Assembly (NCBI RefSeq): GCF_014642635.1
Contig: NZ_BMIQ01000001.1
Span: forward strand, 496,001-560,000
Direction of reading: 5' to 3'
Source of the DNA: Aureimonas endophytica
Lineage (GTDB): Bacteria; Pseudomonadota; Alphaproteobacteria; Rhizobiales; Rhizobiaceae
Length of the DNA: 64,000 nucleotides
This document shows, piece after piece, positions 51,497 through 59,998 of this stretch. The number at the start of each line of letters is the position of its first letter. Position 1 is the first letter of the stretch. The translations under genes and the position numbers were made by a program. The notes beneath the pieces are model-generated. The model was not told the DNA's origin. It worked only from the letters and a program-made list of their open reading frames with translations, and made no database searches.

Positions 51497-51769
51497 ATGA
51501 TGACGGTCGAATCGGAAATCCAGGCGCAGATCGATCCGCGCGCCCGCACCTCGATCATCCGCGCGGGGACGATCCATCCGCTGAAGCACGCCTCCACCAA
51601 GCTCGCGGAATTCCGCGAGGGGCGCTCCTCCTTCAAGGCCCGCGACCTCGTCGGCCTGCTCCTGTCGCATGGCGCCCGCGCCTGGCGCGCCTCGCAGCCG
51701 CAGACCGTCACCCGCCTGCGCGTCCGCTCGCCGAACGGCGTGCCGGCGGTGCGGCTGCGGATGTCGTGA
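51497..51769 (+). CDS. Small hypothetical protein
   Basis: A 90-residue frame begins MMTVESEIQAQIDPRARTSI and ends in a basic tail (RVRSPNGVPAVRLRMS). The codon third positions are strongly GC-biased like real genes here, and the frame lies in the same orientation as dacA, 50 bases downstream. I do not recognise a domain. It is basic and could bind nucleic acid, but no motif is seen. The ribosome-binding site is weak; an equally plausible start is the second ATG at 51500. Confidence 0.5.
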   Translation: MMTVESEIQAQIDPRARTSIIRAGTIHPLKHASTKLAEFREGRSSFKARDLVGLLLSHGARAWRASQPQTVTRLRVRSPNGVPAVRLRMS

Positions 51770-51791
51770 GACGCCCGCCGTCGCGATCGGG

Positions 51792-52226
51792 TCAGAGAAG
51801 TCCCAGTTCGGCGAGTTCCCGCCGCAGGTCCGGCGGAACGGCCGCAAGATCCGCGTCGGCGCCGAGATCGCGCGGCGCGTCGTCCTCGGTGAGGTAGCGC
51901 CAGCCCTGGAAGGCGCGGCGCGGCTGCCATTCGGTCGGCACGAAGACCGGCTCCAGCACGATATGGCAGCGCCCGATGCCTTCCGCGTCCACCACCGGGC
52001 GCAGCGCCAGGATGCGCTGGCGCACCTGGATCGAGCCCTTGATCACCCAGTAGAGCGAACCGCCGGCGAGGACGTCCGTCTCTCGTTTCGGCTGCATGCG
52101 GGTCTGATGGATCTGTTCGACCGCGCGCCCGGTGCGCCGGGCCTCCTCCAGGCGGTCGGCGACCCAGGACTGAAGGTCCTCGATCGACTCGGCACCCACG
52201 CAAAGCTTGACCAGATGAAGCGGCAT
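51792..52226 (-). CDS. DUF1489-family conserved protein
   Basis: The 144-residue protein begins MPLHLVKLCVGAESIEDLQ, the start typical of DUF1489, and contains GSLYWVIKGSIQVRQRI and GRCHIVLEPVFVPTEW. The family is restricted largely to alphaproteobacteria and has no known function. The start at 52226 is chosen because upstream residues to 52262 do not belong to the family. It is convergent with the small gene before it and divergent to the DUF599 gene. Confidence 0.87.
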   Translation of the reverse strand: MPLHLVKLCVGAESIEDLQSWVADRLEEARRTGRAVEQIHQTRMQPKRETDVLAGGSLYWVIKGSIQVRQRILALRPVVDAEGIGRCHIVLEPVFVPTEWQPRRAFQGWRYLTEDDAPRDLGADADLAAVPPDLRRELAELGLL

Positions 52227-52303
52227 GGGGTTCTTCTGCCGCCGAGCTTTCGGCCGCGTCAAGCGTGGCGGCCGAGCCGCATGGCCATGGACGGATCGGC
52301 CCC

Positions 52304-53005
52304 ATGACGCAAATCAGCCTGCCGGACATCTTCGTCCTTCTCGCCTTCCTGGCCGGCTGGGTGACCTATAACTGGGTCACCGATCGCAGCCCCTGGGCGC
52401 GCCACGGTCTCAGCGCGGCGATGAACGAGCAGCGGCGGCGCTGGATGGAGGTTCTGTCGCGCCGCGAACTGCGGATGATCGACACCGCGATCATGACCGG
52501 CCTGCAGCAGGGCACCGCCTTCTTCGCCTCCTCCTGCATCTTCGCCATCGGCGGCTGCTTCGCCCTTCTCGGCTCCAGCCGGCGGATCGCCGAGATCGCC
52601 GCCGACCTTCCCCTTCACAATCGCCTCGATGTCGGCCTGGTCGAGGCCAAGCTTCTCGGCCTCATCACCATCTTCGCCTATTCCTTCTTCAAGTTCGGCT
52701 GGTCCTACCGGCTGTTCAATTATTGCACGATCCTGATCGGTGCGATTCCGATGCGCGGCGATCGCGACGACGATCCGGTGCGGATGGAGGACGCCGTCCG
52801 GCGCGCTGCCCTGATGAACCAACTCGCCGCGACGCATTTCAACGCCGGGCTTCGGGGCATCTTCTTCGGCCTTGCCTATCTCGGCTGGTTTCTCGGCCCT
52901 TGGGTGCTGCTCCTGTCCACGAGCTTCGTCGTCGCCATCCTGGCGCATCGCCAGTTCTTCTCGGCAGCACGCTACGCGGCGGCCGAACTGCCGGTGCGCA
53001 AATGA
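52304..53005 (+). CDS. DUF599-family membrane protein
   Basis: The 233-residue protein is predicted to have four membrane helices (about 6-22, 68-88, 112-136 and 188-215). DUF599 marks are RRRWMEVLSRRELRMIDTAI, QGTAFFASSCIFAIGGCFALL and RLFNYCTILIGAIP. Its function is unknown. The ATG at 52304 is preferred over one further upstream (52265). The stop overlaps the next gene by four bases (ATGA), giving coupling to the DUF3253 protein. Confidence 0.87.
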   Translation: MTQISLPDIFVLLAFLAGWVTYNWVTDRSPWARHGLSAAMNEQRRRWMEVLSRRELRMIDTAIMTGLQQGTAFFASSCIFAIGGCFALLGSSRRIAEIAADLPLHNRLDVGLVEAKLLGLITIFAYSFFKFGWSYRLFNYCTILIGAIPMRGDRDDDPVRMEDAVRRAALMNQLAATHFNAGLRGIFFGLAYLGWFLGPWVLLLSTSFVVAILAHRQFFSAARYAAAELPVRK

Positions 53006-53319
53006 CGGACGAGATGCCGCCGGCCGAGCGGCTGGAGGCCGAGATCCTCGCCATGGTCGCGGCGCGCGGTGCCGACAAGACCATCTGCCCATCCGAAGTC
53101 GCACGGGCCCTGCTCGGCGCCGACGAGACGCGCTGGCGACTGGCCATGAAGCCGATCCGCCGCGTGGCGGTGCGGCTGGCGCAGGAAGGTCGCGTCGTGC
53201 TCCGCCGCAAGGGCCGGATCGTCGACCCGGCCGATTTCAAGGGAATCTACCGGATCGGCCCACCGGCCGACGAGGCGGGCGCGGGGAAAAGCGCATCCGT
53301 CCGGCCGGACAGCCGATAG
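53002..53319 (+). CDS. DUF3253 winged-helix-like protein
   Basis: The 105-residue protein fits DUF3253: AEILAMVAARGADKTICPSEVARAL followed by AMKPIRRVAVRLAQEGRVVLRRKGRIVDP, a predicted winged helix. The proline-rich ICPSEVAR and the basic wing suggest nucleic acid binding, but no function is known for the family. Translationally coupled to the DUF599 gene; its last 73 bases overlap the convergent YdcF-family gene. Confidence 0.83.
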   Translation: MTDEMPPAERLEAEILAMVAARGADKTICPSEVARALLGADETRWRLAMKPIRRVAVRLAQEGRVVLRRKGRIVDPADFKGIYRIGPPADEAGAGKSASVRPDSR

Positions 53320-54068
53320 GCGGCAAGCCCGATATATTCGCGGATCGCGAGTTGCACCTTATCGGCATTGCGCGCGACATCCGCCCAGGCCGGCCGCCAG
53401 CGGGCCGGCCCGGTCGGCGTCCGGTAATCGACCGGATAGGGCAGGACGTCGAAGCCGGCGACGCGAAAGCAGCCGACGCTGCGTGGCATGTGGAAGGCGG
53501 AGGTGACGAGCAGCCAGGTCTCCCCGGCCTTCGGCTGGACGAGGGCCTTGGTGAATTCGGCATTCTCGGCGGTGTTGCGGGCACGGCCTTCGAGAATCAG
53601 ACGCTCGGGTTCGAGACCCAGCGACAGAAAGGCGCGCTCGGCGGCTTCCGTTTCGGGGATGTCGTCCTCGAACACCGCCGCGACGCCACCGGTGAAGGCG
53701 ATCTTCGCCTTCGGATATCGCCGCGCGATGGCCATGGCCGCCGTCACGCGGTCGCCGGCCTCGCTCATCTCGTCATTGCCGCGCGACTTGGAGACGCGTG
53801 TGTCGAAGGAGCCGCCGAGGACGACGATGCCCGTCACGTCGTCGGGCAGCGGCGGGCGCGGAAAGCGATCCTCCAGCGCGCCAACCAGCACCAGCCCGAG
53901 GGGCGAGAACATCACGACGACATAGACGAGCGCCGAGACGACGAAGGACGCCGTCGCGAGATTGCGCAGGCCGAAGGCCAGGAGGACGAGGCCGAGGAGA
54001 ACGAGCAGCGCGACGGCGACCAGCGGCTGGATGACGAACCAGACGAGCTTGGAGAGAACGAAGAACAT
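53247..54068 (-). CDS. YdcF/ElyC-family (DUF218) membrane-associated protein
   Basis: The 273-residue protein has two N-terminal membrane helices (about 5-35 and 39-62) and a DUF218 domain: GIVVLGGSFDTRVSKSRGND, AKIAFTGGVAAVF, LILEGRARNTAENAEFTK and LVTSAFHMPRSVGCF. E. coli ElyC and SanA relatives act in envelope or peptidoglycan precursor homeostasis. The C-terminus includes WRPAWADVARNADKVQLAIREYIG. It is upstream of no obvious partner and overlaps the DUF3253 gene by 73 bases at the 3' ends. Confidence 0.85.
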   Translation of the reverse strand: MFFVLSKLVWFVIQPLVAVALLVLLGLVLLAFGLRNLATASFVVSALVYVVVMFSPLGLVLVGALEDRFPRPPLPDDVTGIVVLGGSFDTRVSKSRGNDEMSEAGDRVTAAMAIARRYPKAKIAFTGGVAAVFEDDIPETEAAERAFLSLGLEPERLILEGRARNTAENAEFTKALVQPKAGETWLLVTSAFHMPRSVGCFRVAGFDVLPYPVDYRTPTGPARWRPAWADVARNADKVQLAIREYIGLAAYRLSGRTDALFPAPASSAGGPIR

Positions 54069-54083
54069 GGCGGGCCGGCGCGA

Positions 54084-54914
54084 TCAGACCCGGTCCCAGT
54101 TCGGCGCGAAGTCCGGATCGACCAGCCGTTGCCGGCGCTTCGTCAGGCCGGTGATCCGGTCCATCTCGTCTTCGGCGAGTTCGAACGAGAAGACGTCGAA
54201 ATTCTCCCGCAGCCGGTCCGGGTTGCTCGTGCGCGGGATCGCCGCGACCCTTGCCTGCTGCACCTCCCAGCGCAAGACGATCTGCGCCGGCGTCCGCCCG
54301 TGGCGTTCGGCGATCGCGGAAATCACCGGGTCGTTCAGCAGTTCGCCGCCGCGCCCGATCGGCGAATAGGCGACGAGCGCCATGTCGTGCCGCGCGCAGG
54401 CGTCGAGAACCGCCTCCTGCGAAAGGAAGGGATGATATTCGACCTGGTTGCAGACGAGCGGCGCGGCGGAGATCGCCACCGCCTCGTCCATCATCGCGCT
54501 GGTGAAGTTCGCGACGCCGATATGGCGGGTGAGACCGCGACCGATCGTGTCGTTCAGCGCCCCGATCGATTCCTCGAGCGCGACGCCCGCATTCGGCCAG
54601 TGGATCAGGAGAAGATCGACCGGCCCGATGCCGAGCGCCTCGATCGCCGCTTCCGCGGCCTGCTGCAGCCGGCCCTCGGCGAGATCCTCCCACCAGACCT
54701 TGGTCGTGACGAAAAGCTCGTCGCGCGCGATGCCGGCGCGCCGGATGCCCTCGCCCACCTCGCGCTCGTTCGCATACATGCGGGCGGTGTCGATATGCCG
54801 GTAGCCGAACTCGATCGCCCGCGCCACGATGTCGCTCGCCGCCGGGCCTGAAAGCCGCCAGGTGCCGAGCCCGATCGCCGGGAGACGCGCCCCACCCGCT
54901 TCGATGATCTTCAT
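54084..54914 (-). CDS. Aldo/keto reductase
   Basis: NADPH-dependent TIM-barrel oxidoreductase, 276 residues. The catalytic tetrad is present: D42 and Y47 in GYRHIDTARMYANERE, K72 in VTTKVWWE, H105 in LLLIHWPNAG. The C-terminal AIPRTSNPDRLRENFDVFSFEL block fits the 2,5-diketo-gluconate reductase-like branch. Substrate unknown. AAGGAA precedes the ATG at 54914. It is 15 bases upstream of the YdcF-family gene on the same strand, so the two may be co-transcribed. Confidence 0.92.
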   Translation of the reverse strand: MKIIEAGGARLPAIGLGTWRLSGPAASDIVARAIEFGYRHIDTARMYANEREVGEGIRRAGIARDELFVTTKVWWEDLAEGRLQQAAEAAIEALGIGPVDLLLIHWPNAGVALEESIGALNDTIGRGLTRHIGVANFTSAMMDEAVAISAAPLVCNQVEYHPFLSQEAVLDACARHDMALVAYSPIGRGGELLNDPVISAIAERHGRTPAQIVLRWEVQQARVAAIPRTSNPDRLRENFDVFSFELAEDEMDRITGLTKRRQRLVDPDFAPNWDRV

Positions 54915-55018
54915 GGCGAATTCCTTCTGTGGCATGACGCGACGGCGCGAGAGCGCCGCCCGCGTGGAAATAGGCGGGTGCCTCGTCCGTAAAGCCGCCG
55001 CGCGGCGCCGAGAAGCCC

Positions 55019-55990
55019 TTGACCGATTCCGTCCCGTCCGTCGGCGCTAGGCGCGCTCGCATCGAATTCATCGATATCCTGCGGGCGGTCGCGCTTCTGG
55101 CGATGGCCGTCTACCACTTCACCTGGGATCTCGATTTCCACGGTCTCGTCGCCCATGGCACGGCGACCGACGGTGGCTGGCGGCTTTTCGCGCGGGGCAT
55201 CGCCGCGAGCTTCCTGTTTCTCGTCGGCATCAGCCTCGTCCTGGCGCATGGCCGCGCGATCCGCTGGCGGAGCTTCTGGATTCGCGAGGCGCAAGTTCTC
55301 GCCGGCGCCGTCGCGATCACCCTGGTCACGTCCTTCATCACGCCGGAGAGCTTCGTCTTCTTCGGCATCCTGCATCAGATCGCGCTGGCGAGCCTCGTCG
55401 GCCTTCTCTTCCTGCGCCTGCCGCCGCTTCTCACCGGCGTCCTCGGCATCGGCATCATCGTCACCGCCTTCCATGTCGCGACGCCGCTCACCGATCCGCG
55501 CTGGCTCGCCTGGATCGGACTGACGGCAGACGAGCCGCGCACCAACGACTATGTGCCCTTCTTCCCCTGGACAGGCGTCGTCCTCATCGGCATCGCCGCC
55601 GCCGGTCTCGCCGAGCGCTGGGGCGTGCCGGCGAAGCTCGCGCGGTTGAACACGTCGCTCCGGCCGCTGCGCGCGCTCGGCTGGCTGGGGCGCCATTCGC
55701 TGCTGTTCTACCTCCTGCACCAGCCGATCCTCTTCGGGCTCGTCGCCGGCTATGTGCAGATCTTTCCGCCGGATCAGGTGAAGCTCTTTGCCGCGAGCTG
55801 TCGGCACGAATGCCGCAAGGATCGCGACGGGCCGACATGCGAGGCCTTCTGCGGCTGCGTCGAGACCGATCTCGCCGCAAAGAACATCCTGGAGCGGCTG
55901 ATCGCCGGAACGACGAGCGAGGCGGAGAACGCCACCGTCCGGCGCACCGTCCTGCAATGCTCGTTCCCCGGCCTGCCCGTCGATCCGTGA
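55019..55990 (+). CDS. DUF1624-family membrane protein with cysteine-rich C-terminal tail
   Basis: The 323-residue protein matches DUF1624 (heparan-alpha-glucosaminide N-acetyltransferase-like acyltransferase fold): RIEFIDILRAVALLAMAVYHF with the membrane-embedded start, VFFGILHQIALASLVGLLFL, FPWTGVVLIGIAAAGL and LGRHSLLFYLLHQPILFGLV. About eight membrane helices are predicted. The last 65 residues form a soluble tail with a cysteine cluster (CRHEC, CEAFCGC, and a later single Cys) that could bind metal or form disulfides. The start is a TTG with GAGAAG upstream; no better codon was found. Confidence 0.8.
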   Translation: MTDSVPSVGARRARIEFIDILRAVALLAMAVYHFTWDLDFHGLVAHGTATDGGWRLFARGIAASFLFLVGISLVLAHGRAIRWRSFWIREAQVLAGAVAITLVTSFITPESFVFFGILHQIALASLVGLLFLRLPPLLTGVLGIGIIVTAFHVATPLTDPRWLAWIGLTADEPRTNDYVPFFPWTGVVLIGIAAAGLAERWGVPAKLARLNTSLRPLRALGWLGRHSLLFYLLHQPILFGLVAGYVQIFPPDQVKLFAASCRHECRKDRDGPTCEAFCGCVETDLAAKNILERLIAGTTSEAENATVRRTVLQCSFPGLPVDP

Positions 55991-56000
55991 CGGATGGGCG

Positions 56001-56393
56001 TCAGCTCGACGGCGAAACGCCGAGCTCCGCCATGCGGGTGAGGCAGGCTTCCTCGGCATTGTCGAGCTCGATCAGCAGCGCGTCGATGTCGCGCCGTTTC
56101 TGCTCCAGTTCCTTCCGGCGCTCCTCGACCCGGCGGATGATCGCCCGCAGCTGCCCGGCCTCGCCCGGCGGCTCCTTGTACATCTGGATGATCTCGCGGA
56201 TCTCGGCGATGGAGAAGCCGAGGCGCTTGCCGCGCAGGATCATGCGCAGCAGCGTGCGGTCCGACTGGCGGAACAGGCGCGTGCGCCCGCGCCGCACCGG
56301 GGCGATCAGCCCTTCGTCCTCGTAGAAGCGGATGGTGCGGGTGGAAACGTCGAATTCCCGCGTGAGCTCGGTGATCGTGTAATACTCGCGCAT
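56001..56393 (-). CDS. MerR-family transcriptional regulator
   Basis: The 130-residue protein begins YYTITELTREFDVSTRTIRFYEDEGLIAPVR-like sequence with the MerR winged helix-turn-helix at residues 4-70, followed by a coiled-coil (about 75-125) for dimerisation. No cysteine effector site of the metal-sensing type is present, so a LiuR-like or acyl-CoA-responsive branch is more likely than a metal sensor. No target gene sits directly beside it; mgtE is upstream on the same strand (63-base gap). Confidence 0.9.
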   Translation of the reverse strand: MREYYTITELTREFDVSTRTIRFYEDEGLIAPVRRGRTRLFRQSDRTLLRMILRGKRLGFSIAEIREIIQMYKEPPGEAGQLRAIIRRVEERRKELEQKRRDIDALLIELDNAEEACLTRMAELGVSPSS

Positions 56394-56456
56394 CGTCGGT
56401 CCTGCCCTGGCCGTCCTGCATGGGGGCGGATCGACGGCGCTGTCAATCGAGGGCGG

Positions 56457-57896
56457 TCAAAGGCTTGAGGACAGGCCGAACCACCAGGCGGCGATGCCGA
56501 GGAAGGCGAAGAAGCCGATGACATCGGTGACGGTGGTGACGAAGGCGCCCGAGGCGATGGCCGGATCGGCGCCGAAGCGGTCGAGCACGATCGGGATCAG
56601 GATGCCGCCGAGCGCCGCCGCCAGCATGTTGATGATCAGCGCCAGCCCCATCACCTCGCCGAGGCCGAGATTGTCGAACCAGAGCCCCGCGACGACGCCG
56701 ATGATCAGGGCGAAGGCAACGCCGTTGATGAGGCCGACCGCCAGTTCCTTTCGCACGATCCGCCCGGCATTGTAGATGTCGAGGTCGCGCGTCGCGAGCG
56801 AGCGCACCGCGACCGTCATCGTCTGCGTGCCGGCATTGCCGCCCATCGAGGCGACGATCGGCATCAGCACCGCCAGCGCCACCATCTGCTCGATCGTCGC
56901 GTCGAAGAGGCCAATCACCGCCGAGGCCAGCACGGCGGTGAGGAGATTGATGAACAGCCAGAGGAAGCGCGAGCGGACGATGGTGAGAACCGAATCCGAC
57001 AGTTCCTCGTCGCCGACGCCGCCCAGACGCCGGATGTCCTCTTCCGCCTCGGCTTGGAGGACGTCCACCACGTCGTCGATCGTCAGGACGCCGACCAGCC
57101 GCTCGTTCTCGTCGACGACGGCCGCCGACAGGAGGTCGTATTGCTGGATGATCTGCGCCGCCTCTTCCTGGTCCATCGTGGCCGGAATGGCGTGGCGCGT
57201 CTCGCGCATGATGTCCTCGATCTTCGCCGGCCGCCGGGCCCGCAGGATGCGGTCGAGATCGACGGCGCCGAGCAGCTTGAACGAAGGATCGATGACGAAG
57301 ATCTGCGTGAATTCCTCCGGCAGATCCGCCTCATCGCGCAGATAGTCGATCGTCTGGCCGACCGTCCAGAACGGCGGCACGGCGACGAATTCCGTCTGCA
57401 TGCGGCGGCCGGCCGATTCGTCCGGATATTCCAGCGCCCGACGCAGCCGAACCCGCTCGCGGAACGGCAGGTTCTCCAGGATCTCCTTCTGATCGGCCTC
57501 ATCGAGGTCCTCCAGAATGTAGACCGCGTCGTCCGAATCGAGTTCGCGCACCGCCTCGGCGATCTGCGCGTTCGGCATGGCGTCGACGATCTCGAGGCGG
57601 ACGGCCTCGTCGACCTGCGTCAGCGCAGTATAGTCGAAATCCTCGCCGAGCAGGCGGACGAGCCCCTGCCGATCGTCGAAATTGATGTGCTGGAGGATGT
57701 CGCCGAGTTCCGAATCGTGCAGCGGCACGACGGAGGCGCGCAGCCTGTCCGCATCTTCTGCATGGATGGCGTCGCGGACCCGTTCGAGAAAGCCCTGATC
57801 GAGTTCGCCTTCCTCGTCGTAGATCTCGGGATGCTCGAAATCCTCGGCCTCCGCCGCGCGTTCGAGGACGCGATGATCGAGCTGTGAATCAGCCAA
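56457..57896 (-). CDS. mgtE: Magnesium transporter MgtE
   Basis: The 479-residue protein has the MgtE layout: N-terminal helical superhelix domain (about 25-160, HDSELGDILQHINFDDRQGL), two CBS domains (about 165-290, with EDIMRETRHAIPATMDQEEA and ERLVGVLTIDDVVDVLQ), a plug helix, and five membrane helices with MPIVASMGGNAGTQTMTVAV and LALIINMLAAALGGILIPI. The cytoplasmic domains close the pore when magnesium is plentiful. It starts downstream of no visible Mg riboswitch; the 175 bases to the tRNA gene hold no other feature I can support. Confidence 0.95.
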   Translation of the reverse strand: MADSQLDHRVLERAAEAEDFEHPEIYDEEGELDQGFLERVRDAIHAEDADRLRASVVPLHDSELGDILQHINFDDRQGLVRLLGEDFDYTALTQVDEAVRLEIVDAMPNAQIAEAVRELDSDDAVYILEDLDEADQKEILENLPFRERVRLRRALEYPDESAGRRMQTEFVAVPPFWTVGQTIDYLRDEADLPEEFTQIFVIDPSFKLLGAVDLDRILRARRPAKIEDIMRETRHAIPATMDQEEAAQIIQQYDLLSAAVVDENERLVGVLTIDDVVDVLQAEAEEDIRRLGGVGDEELSDSVLTIVRSRFLWLFINLLTAVLASAVIGLFDATIEQMVALAVLMPIVASMGGNAGTQTMTVAVRSLATRDLDIYNAGRIVRKELAVGLINGVAFALIIGVVAGLWFDNLGLGEVMGLALIINMLAAALGGILIPIVLDRFGADPAIASGAFVTTVTDVIGFFAFLGIAAWWFGLSSSL

Positions 57897-58071
57897 GGCC
57901 GCCCTCCGGACCGGATCAATTCCGTCGGTGGTCTAGCTCATCGATCATGGGATGGAATAGGCTGGAAACGCGCCCCGGACGGCTTTTCCGCACAGCGTCG
58001 CCGCAGAGCCTCACGCTCGCGCCAGCGCACTTGCGTGGTCATATGCCGGATGATCTTCGGGGGAGAAAGAC

Positions 58072-58156
58072 TGGTGCGGTCGAGAAGACTCGAACTTCCA
58101 CGGGTTGCCCCACAGCGACCTCAACGCTGCGCGTCTACCAATTCCGCCACGACCGC
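58072..58156 (-). tRNA. tRNA-Leu (anticodon GAG)
   Basis: On the minus strand an acceptor stem GCGGTCG/CGACCGC frames a full cloverleaf: D-arm TGGCGGAATTGGTAGACGCG, anticodon stem CAGCG/CGCTG with loop TTGAGGT (anticodon GAG, reading CUC/CUU leucine codons), an extended variable arm typical of class II tRNA-Leu, and T-arm GAAGTTCGAGTCTTC. The 3' CCA is encoded (58074-58072). The gene is 85 bases with CCA. Confidence 0.93.
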
Positions 58157-58311
58157 ACGTCGTGTTTTTCTTCTTGTTCGCCGCCGTTCGTCGGCGGTGA
58201 CGGGCATGTAACAAACCGGCCCGCACTGCACAAGCGGTTTTGCGAACTTCTTGTGAAAGAGATGGGCGGGAGGCGCTTCCGCGCCGGCTTCGGGATCGCT
58301 ACATCTCGAAC

Positions 58312-59052
58312 ATGCTTGAGGAAACCGCCCTTTCCGCCGCGACCGACCGCCTTGCGGTGACGGCGCGCCAGTTCCTCCCCCTTCCTGGATCGCCGCCGGT
58401 GGAATGGCGAATCTGGCCGGGACTGACCGATTACGGACAGGCGGTCGAGGCGATGGAGCAGCGTGTCGCGGCGATCGCCGACGGCGCGCTGCCGGAGGCG
58501 GTCTTATTGGTCGAGCATCCGCCGCTCTACACGGCCGGCACCAGCGCGAATGCCGAGGATCTCGTCGATGCGACGCGCTTTCCGGTGCATCGGACGGGAC
58601 GCGGCGGCGAATATACCTATCACGGCCCCGGCCAGCGCGTGGCCTATGTCCTTCTCGACCTGAAGCGCCGCCGGCAGGATGTCCGCGCCTTCGTCGCCGC
58701 GCTGGAGGAATGGCTGATCACGACGCTCGCCGAATTCCAGATTCGCGGCGAGCGGCGCGAGGACCGCGTCGGCGTCTGGGTGCGCCGCCCCGAACGGCCG
58801 CTCGGCTTCGACGGCGCCACGGCCGAAGACAAGATCGCCGCGATCGGCATAAGGGTGCGCCGCTGGGTGACCTTCCATGGCATCAGCCTGAACGTCGATC
58901 CCGAGCTCGAACATTTCTCCGGCATCGTGCCTTGCGGCATCCGGAAGCACGGCGTCACCAGCCTCCTCGATCTCGGCATCCCCGTCACCATGCCGGAGGT
59001 CGACATGCTGCTCCGCGCCCGATTCGAGGATGTTTTCGGGCCGACCCGCTAG
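58312..59052 (+). CDS. lipB: Octanoyltransferase LipB
   Basis: Transfers octanoate from ACP to lipoyl domains, the step before LipA. The 246-residue protein has [17 protein letters not shown], the catalytic lysine K174 in [15 protein letters not shown] and nucleophile C208 in [17 protein letters not shown] loop of about 20 residues (150-172) between strands is longer than in E. coli, usual for alphaproteobacteria. The ATG at 58312 is by homology. Its TAG stop lies in a CTAG that is also the stop of the convergent acylphosphatase gene. Confidence 0.97.
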   Translation: MLEETALSAATDRLAVTARQFLPLPGSPPVEWRIWPGLTDYGQAVEAMEQRVAAIADGALPEAVLLVEHPPLYTAGTSANAEDLVDATRFPVHRTGRGGEYTYHGPGQRVAYVLLDLKRRRQDVRAFVAALEEWLITTLAEFQIRGERREDRVGVWVRRPERPLGFDGATAEDKIAAIGIRVRRWVTFHGISLNVDPELEHFSGIVPCGIRKHGVTSLLDLGIPVTMPEVDMLLRARFEDVFGPTR

Positions 59053-59327
59053 GCCGTCTCGGTCACCAGGAAGCCGTCCGGCACGGCGCCGGTCCATTCC
59101 TGCGCCTCGACGTCATCGACGCCCCGGCCGGACGGGCCGTGCCGCAAGAGATCGAGCATGGCATCGACCATCGGCCCGTCGCCGGAGAGAATCGCCTCTA
59201 CCGTGCCGTCGCGGCGGTTGCGCACCCATCCCGACAGGCGGCGCGCCTTCGCTTCCTTCGCGGTCCAGGCGCGAAAGCCGACGCCCTGCACCTTGCCCGT
59301 CACCCTCACCCGCACCGTCTTCGTCAT
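59049..59327 (-). CDS. Acylphosphatase
   Basis: Small enzyme of 92 residues that hydrolyses acyl phosphates such as acetyl phosphate or 1,3-bisphosphoglycerate. Catalytic residues are R19 in [13 protein letters not shown] and N37 in [13 protein letters not shown], and the last strand ends GFLVTETA. Start at 59327 is set by family length. Its stop is shared, within the palindrome CTAG, with convergent lipB. Confidence 0.93.
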   Translation of the reverse strand: MTKTVRVRVTGKVQGVGFRAWTAKEAKARRLSGWVRNRRDGTVEAILSGDGPMVDAMLDLLRHGPSGRGVDDVEAQEWTGAVPDGFLVTETA

Positions 59328-59407
59328 CCCGCCGCTCCCCAAATCGCATGGGGCAAATGCACGGCCCCGGCACGGGTTCTCTGGCGCCACCCGCCACCGG
59401 CCGCTAC

Positions 59408-59860
59408 ATGCCCCGCATGCGCAGATTGTTCATCGATGCCGACGCCTGCCCGGTCAAGGAAGATGCCCACGAGATCGCCGGGCGCCACGGGGTCGAGGTG
59501 GTGCTCGTCTCAAATGGCGGCATCCGCCCGTCGCGCTTTCCCGGCGCGCGCGTCGTTACCGTGGCGGCGGGAGCGGACGAGGCCGACCACTGGATCGTGG
59601 AACAGGCGGCGGCGGGCGACATCGTCCTCACCGCCGACATTCCGCTCGCCGCCCGCGCGCTGGAGCGCGGCGCCGAGGTGCTCAATGCCGACGGCCGCTC
59701 GCTGACGACGGCGACGATCGGCACGGCGCTTTCCATGCGCGCCTTCCAGCAGCATCTACGCGAAACCGGCGAGAGCAAGGGCTATAATCGCAGCTTCTCG
59801 CCGGCCGACCGCTCGCGCTTCCGCCAGGCTCTCGACCGGCTGCTCCGCCGCGAATCGTGA
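59408..59860 (+). CDS. YaiI/YqxD-family protein (DUF188)
   Basis: The 150-residue protein has the DUF188 pattern: FIDADACPVKEDA, VVLVSNGGIRPSRFPGARV, GADEADHWIVEQAAAGDIV and LTADIPLAARALERG, with a C-terminal RRES. The fold is a PIN-like one and ribonuclease activity is possible but unproven. A second ATG at 59417 (MRRLFIDADAC) is an equally good start. No ribosome-binding site is obvious. Confidence 0.87.
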   Translation: MPRMRRLFIDADACPVKEDAHEIAGRHGVEVVLVSNGGIRPSRFPGARVVTVAAGADEADHWIVEQAAAGDIVLTADIPLAARALERGAEVLNADGRSLTTATIGTALSMRAFQQHLRETGESKGYNRSFSPADRSRFRQALDRLLRRES

Positions 59861-59998
59861 TCTCCCGCTGCATCCGCTGACGCGATCCTCACGTAAATGC
59901 GTCGAACCGGGACGAAGGGTCCGGTTGACGCGGCGTCTCGCGCGGCGGCAAGCGGAACGCGCCGCATGCAGCGGGACCGGATGGCAAGGCTCGGCACG

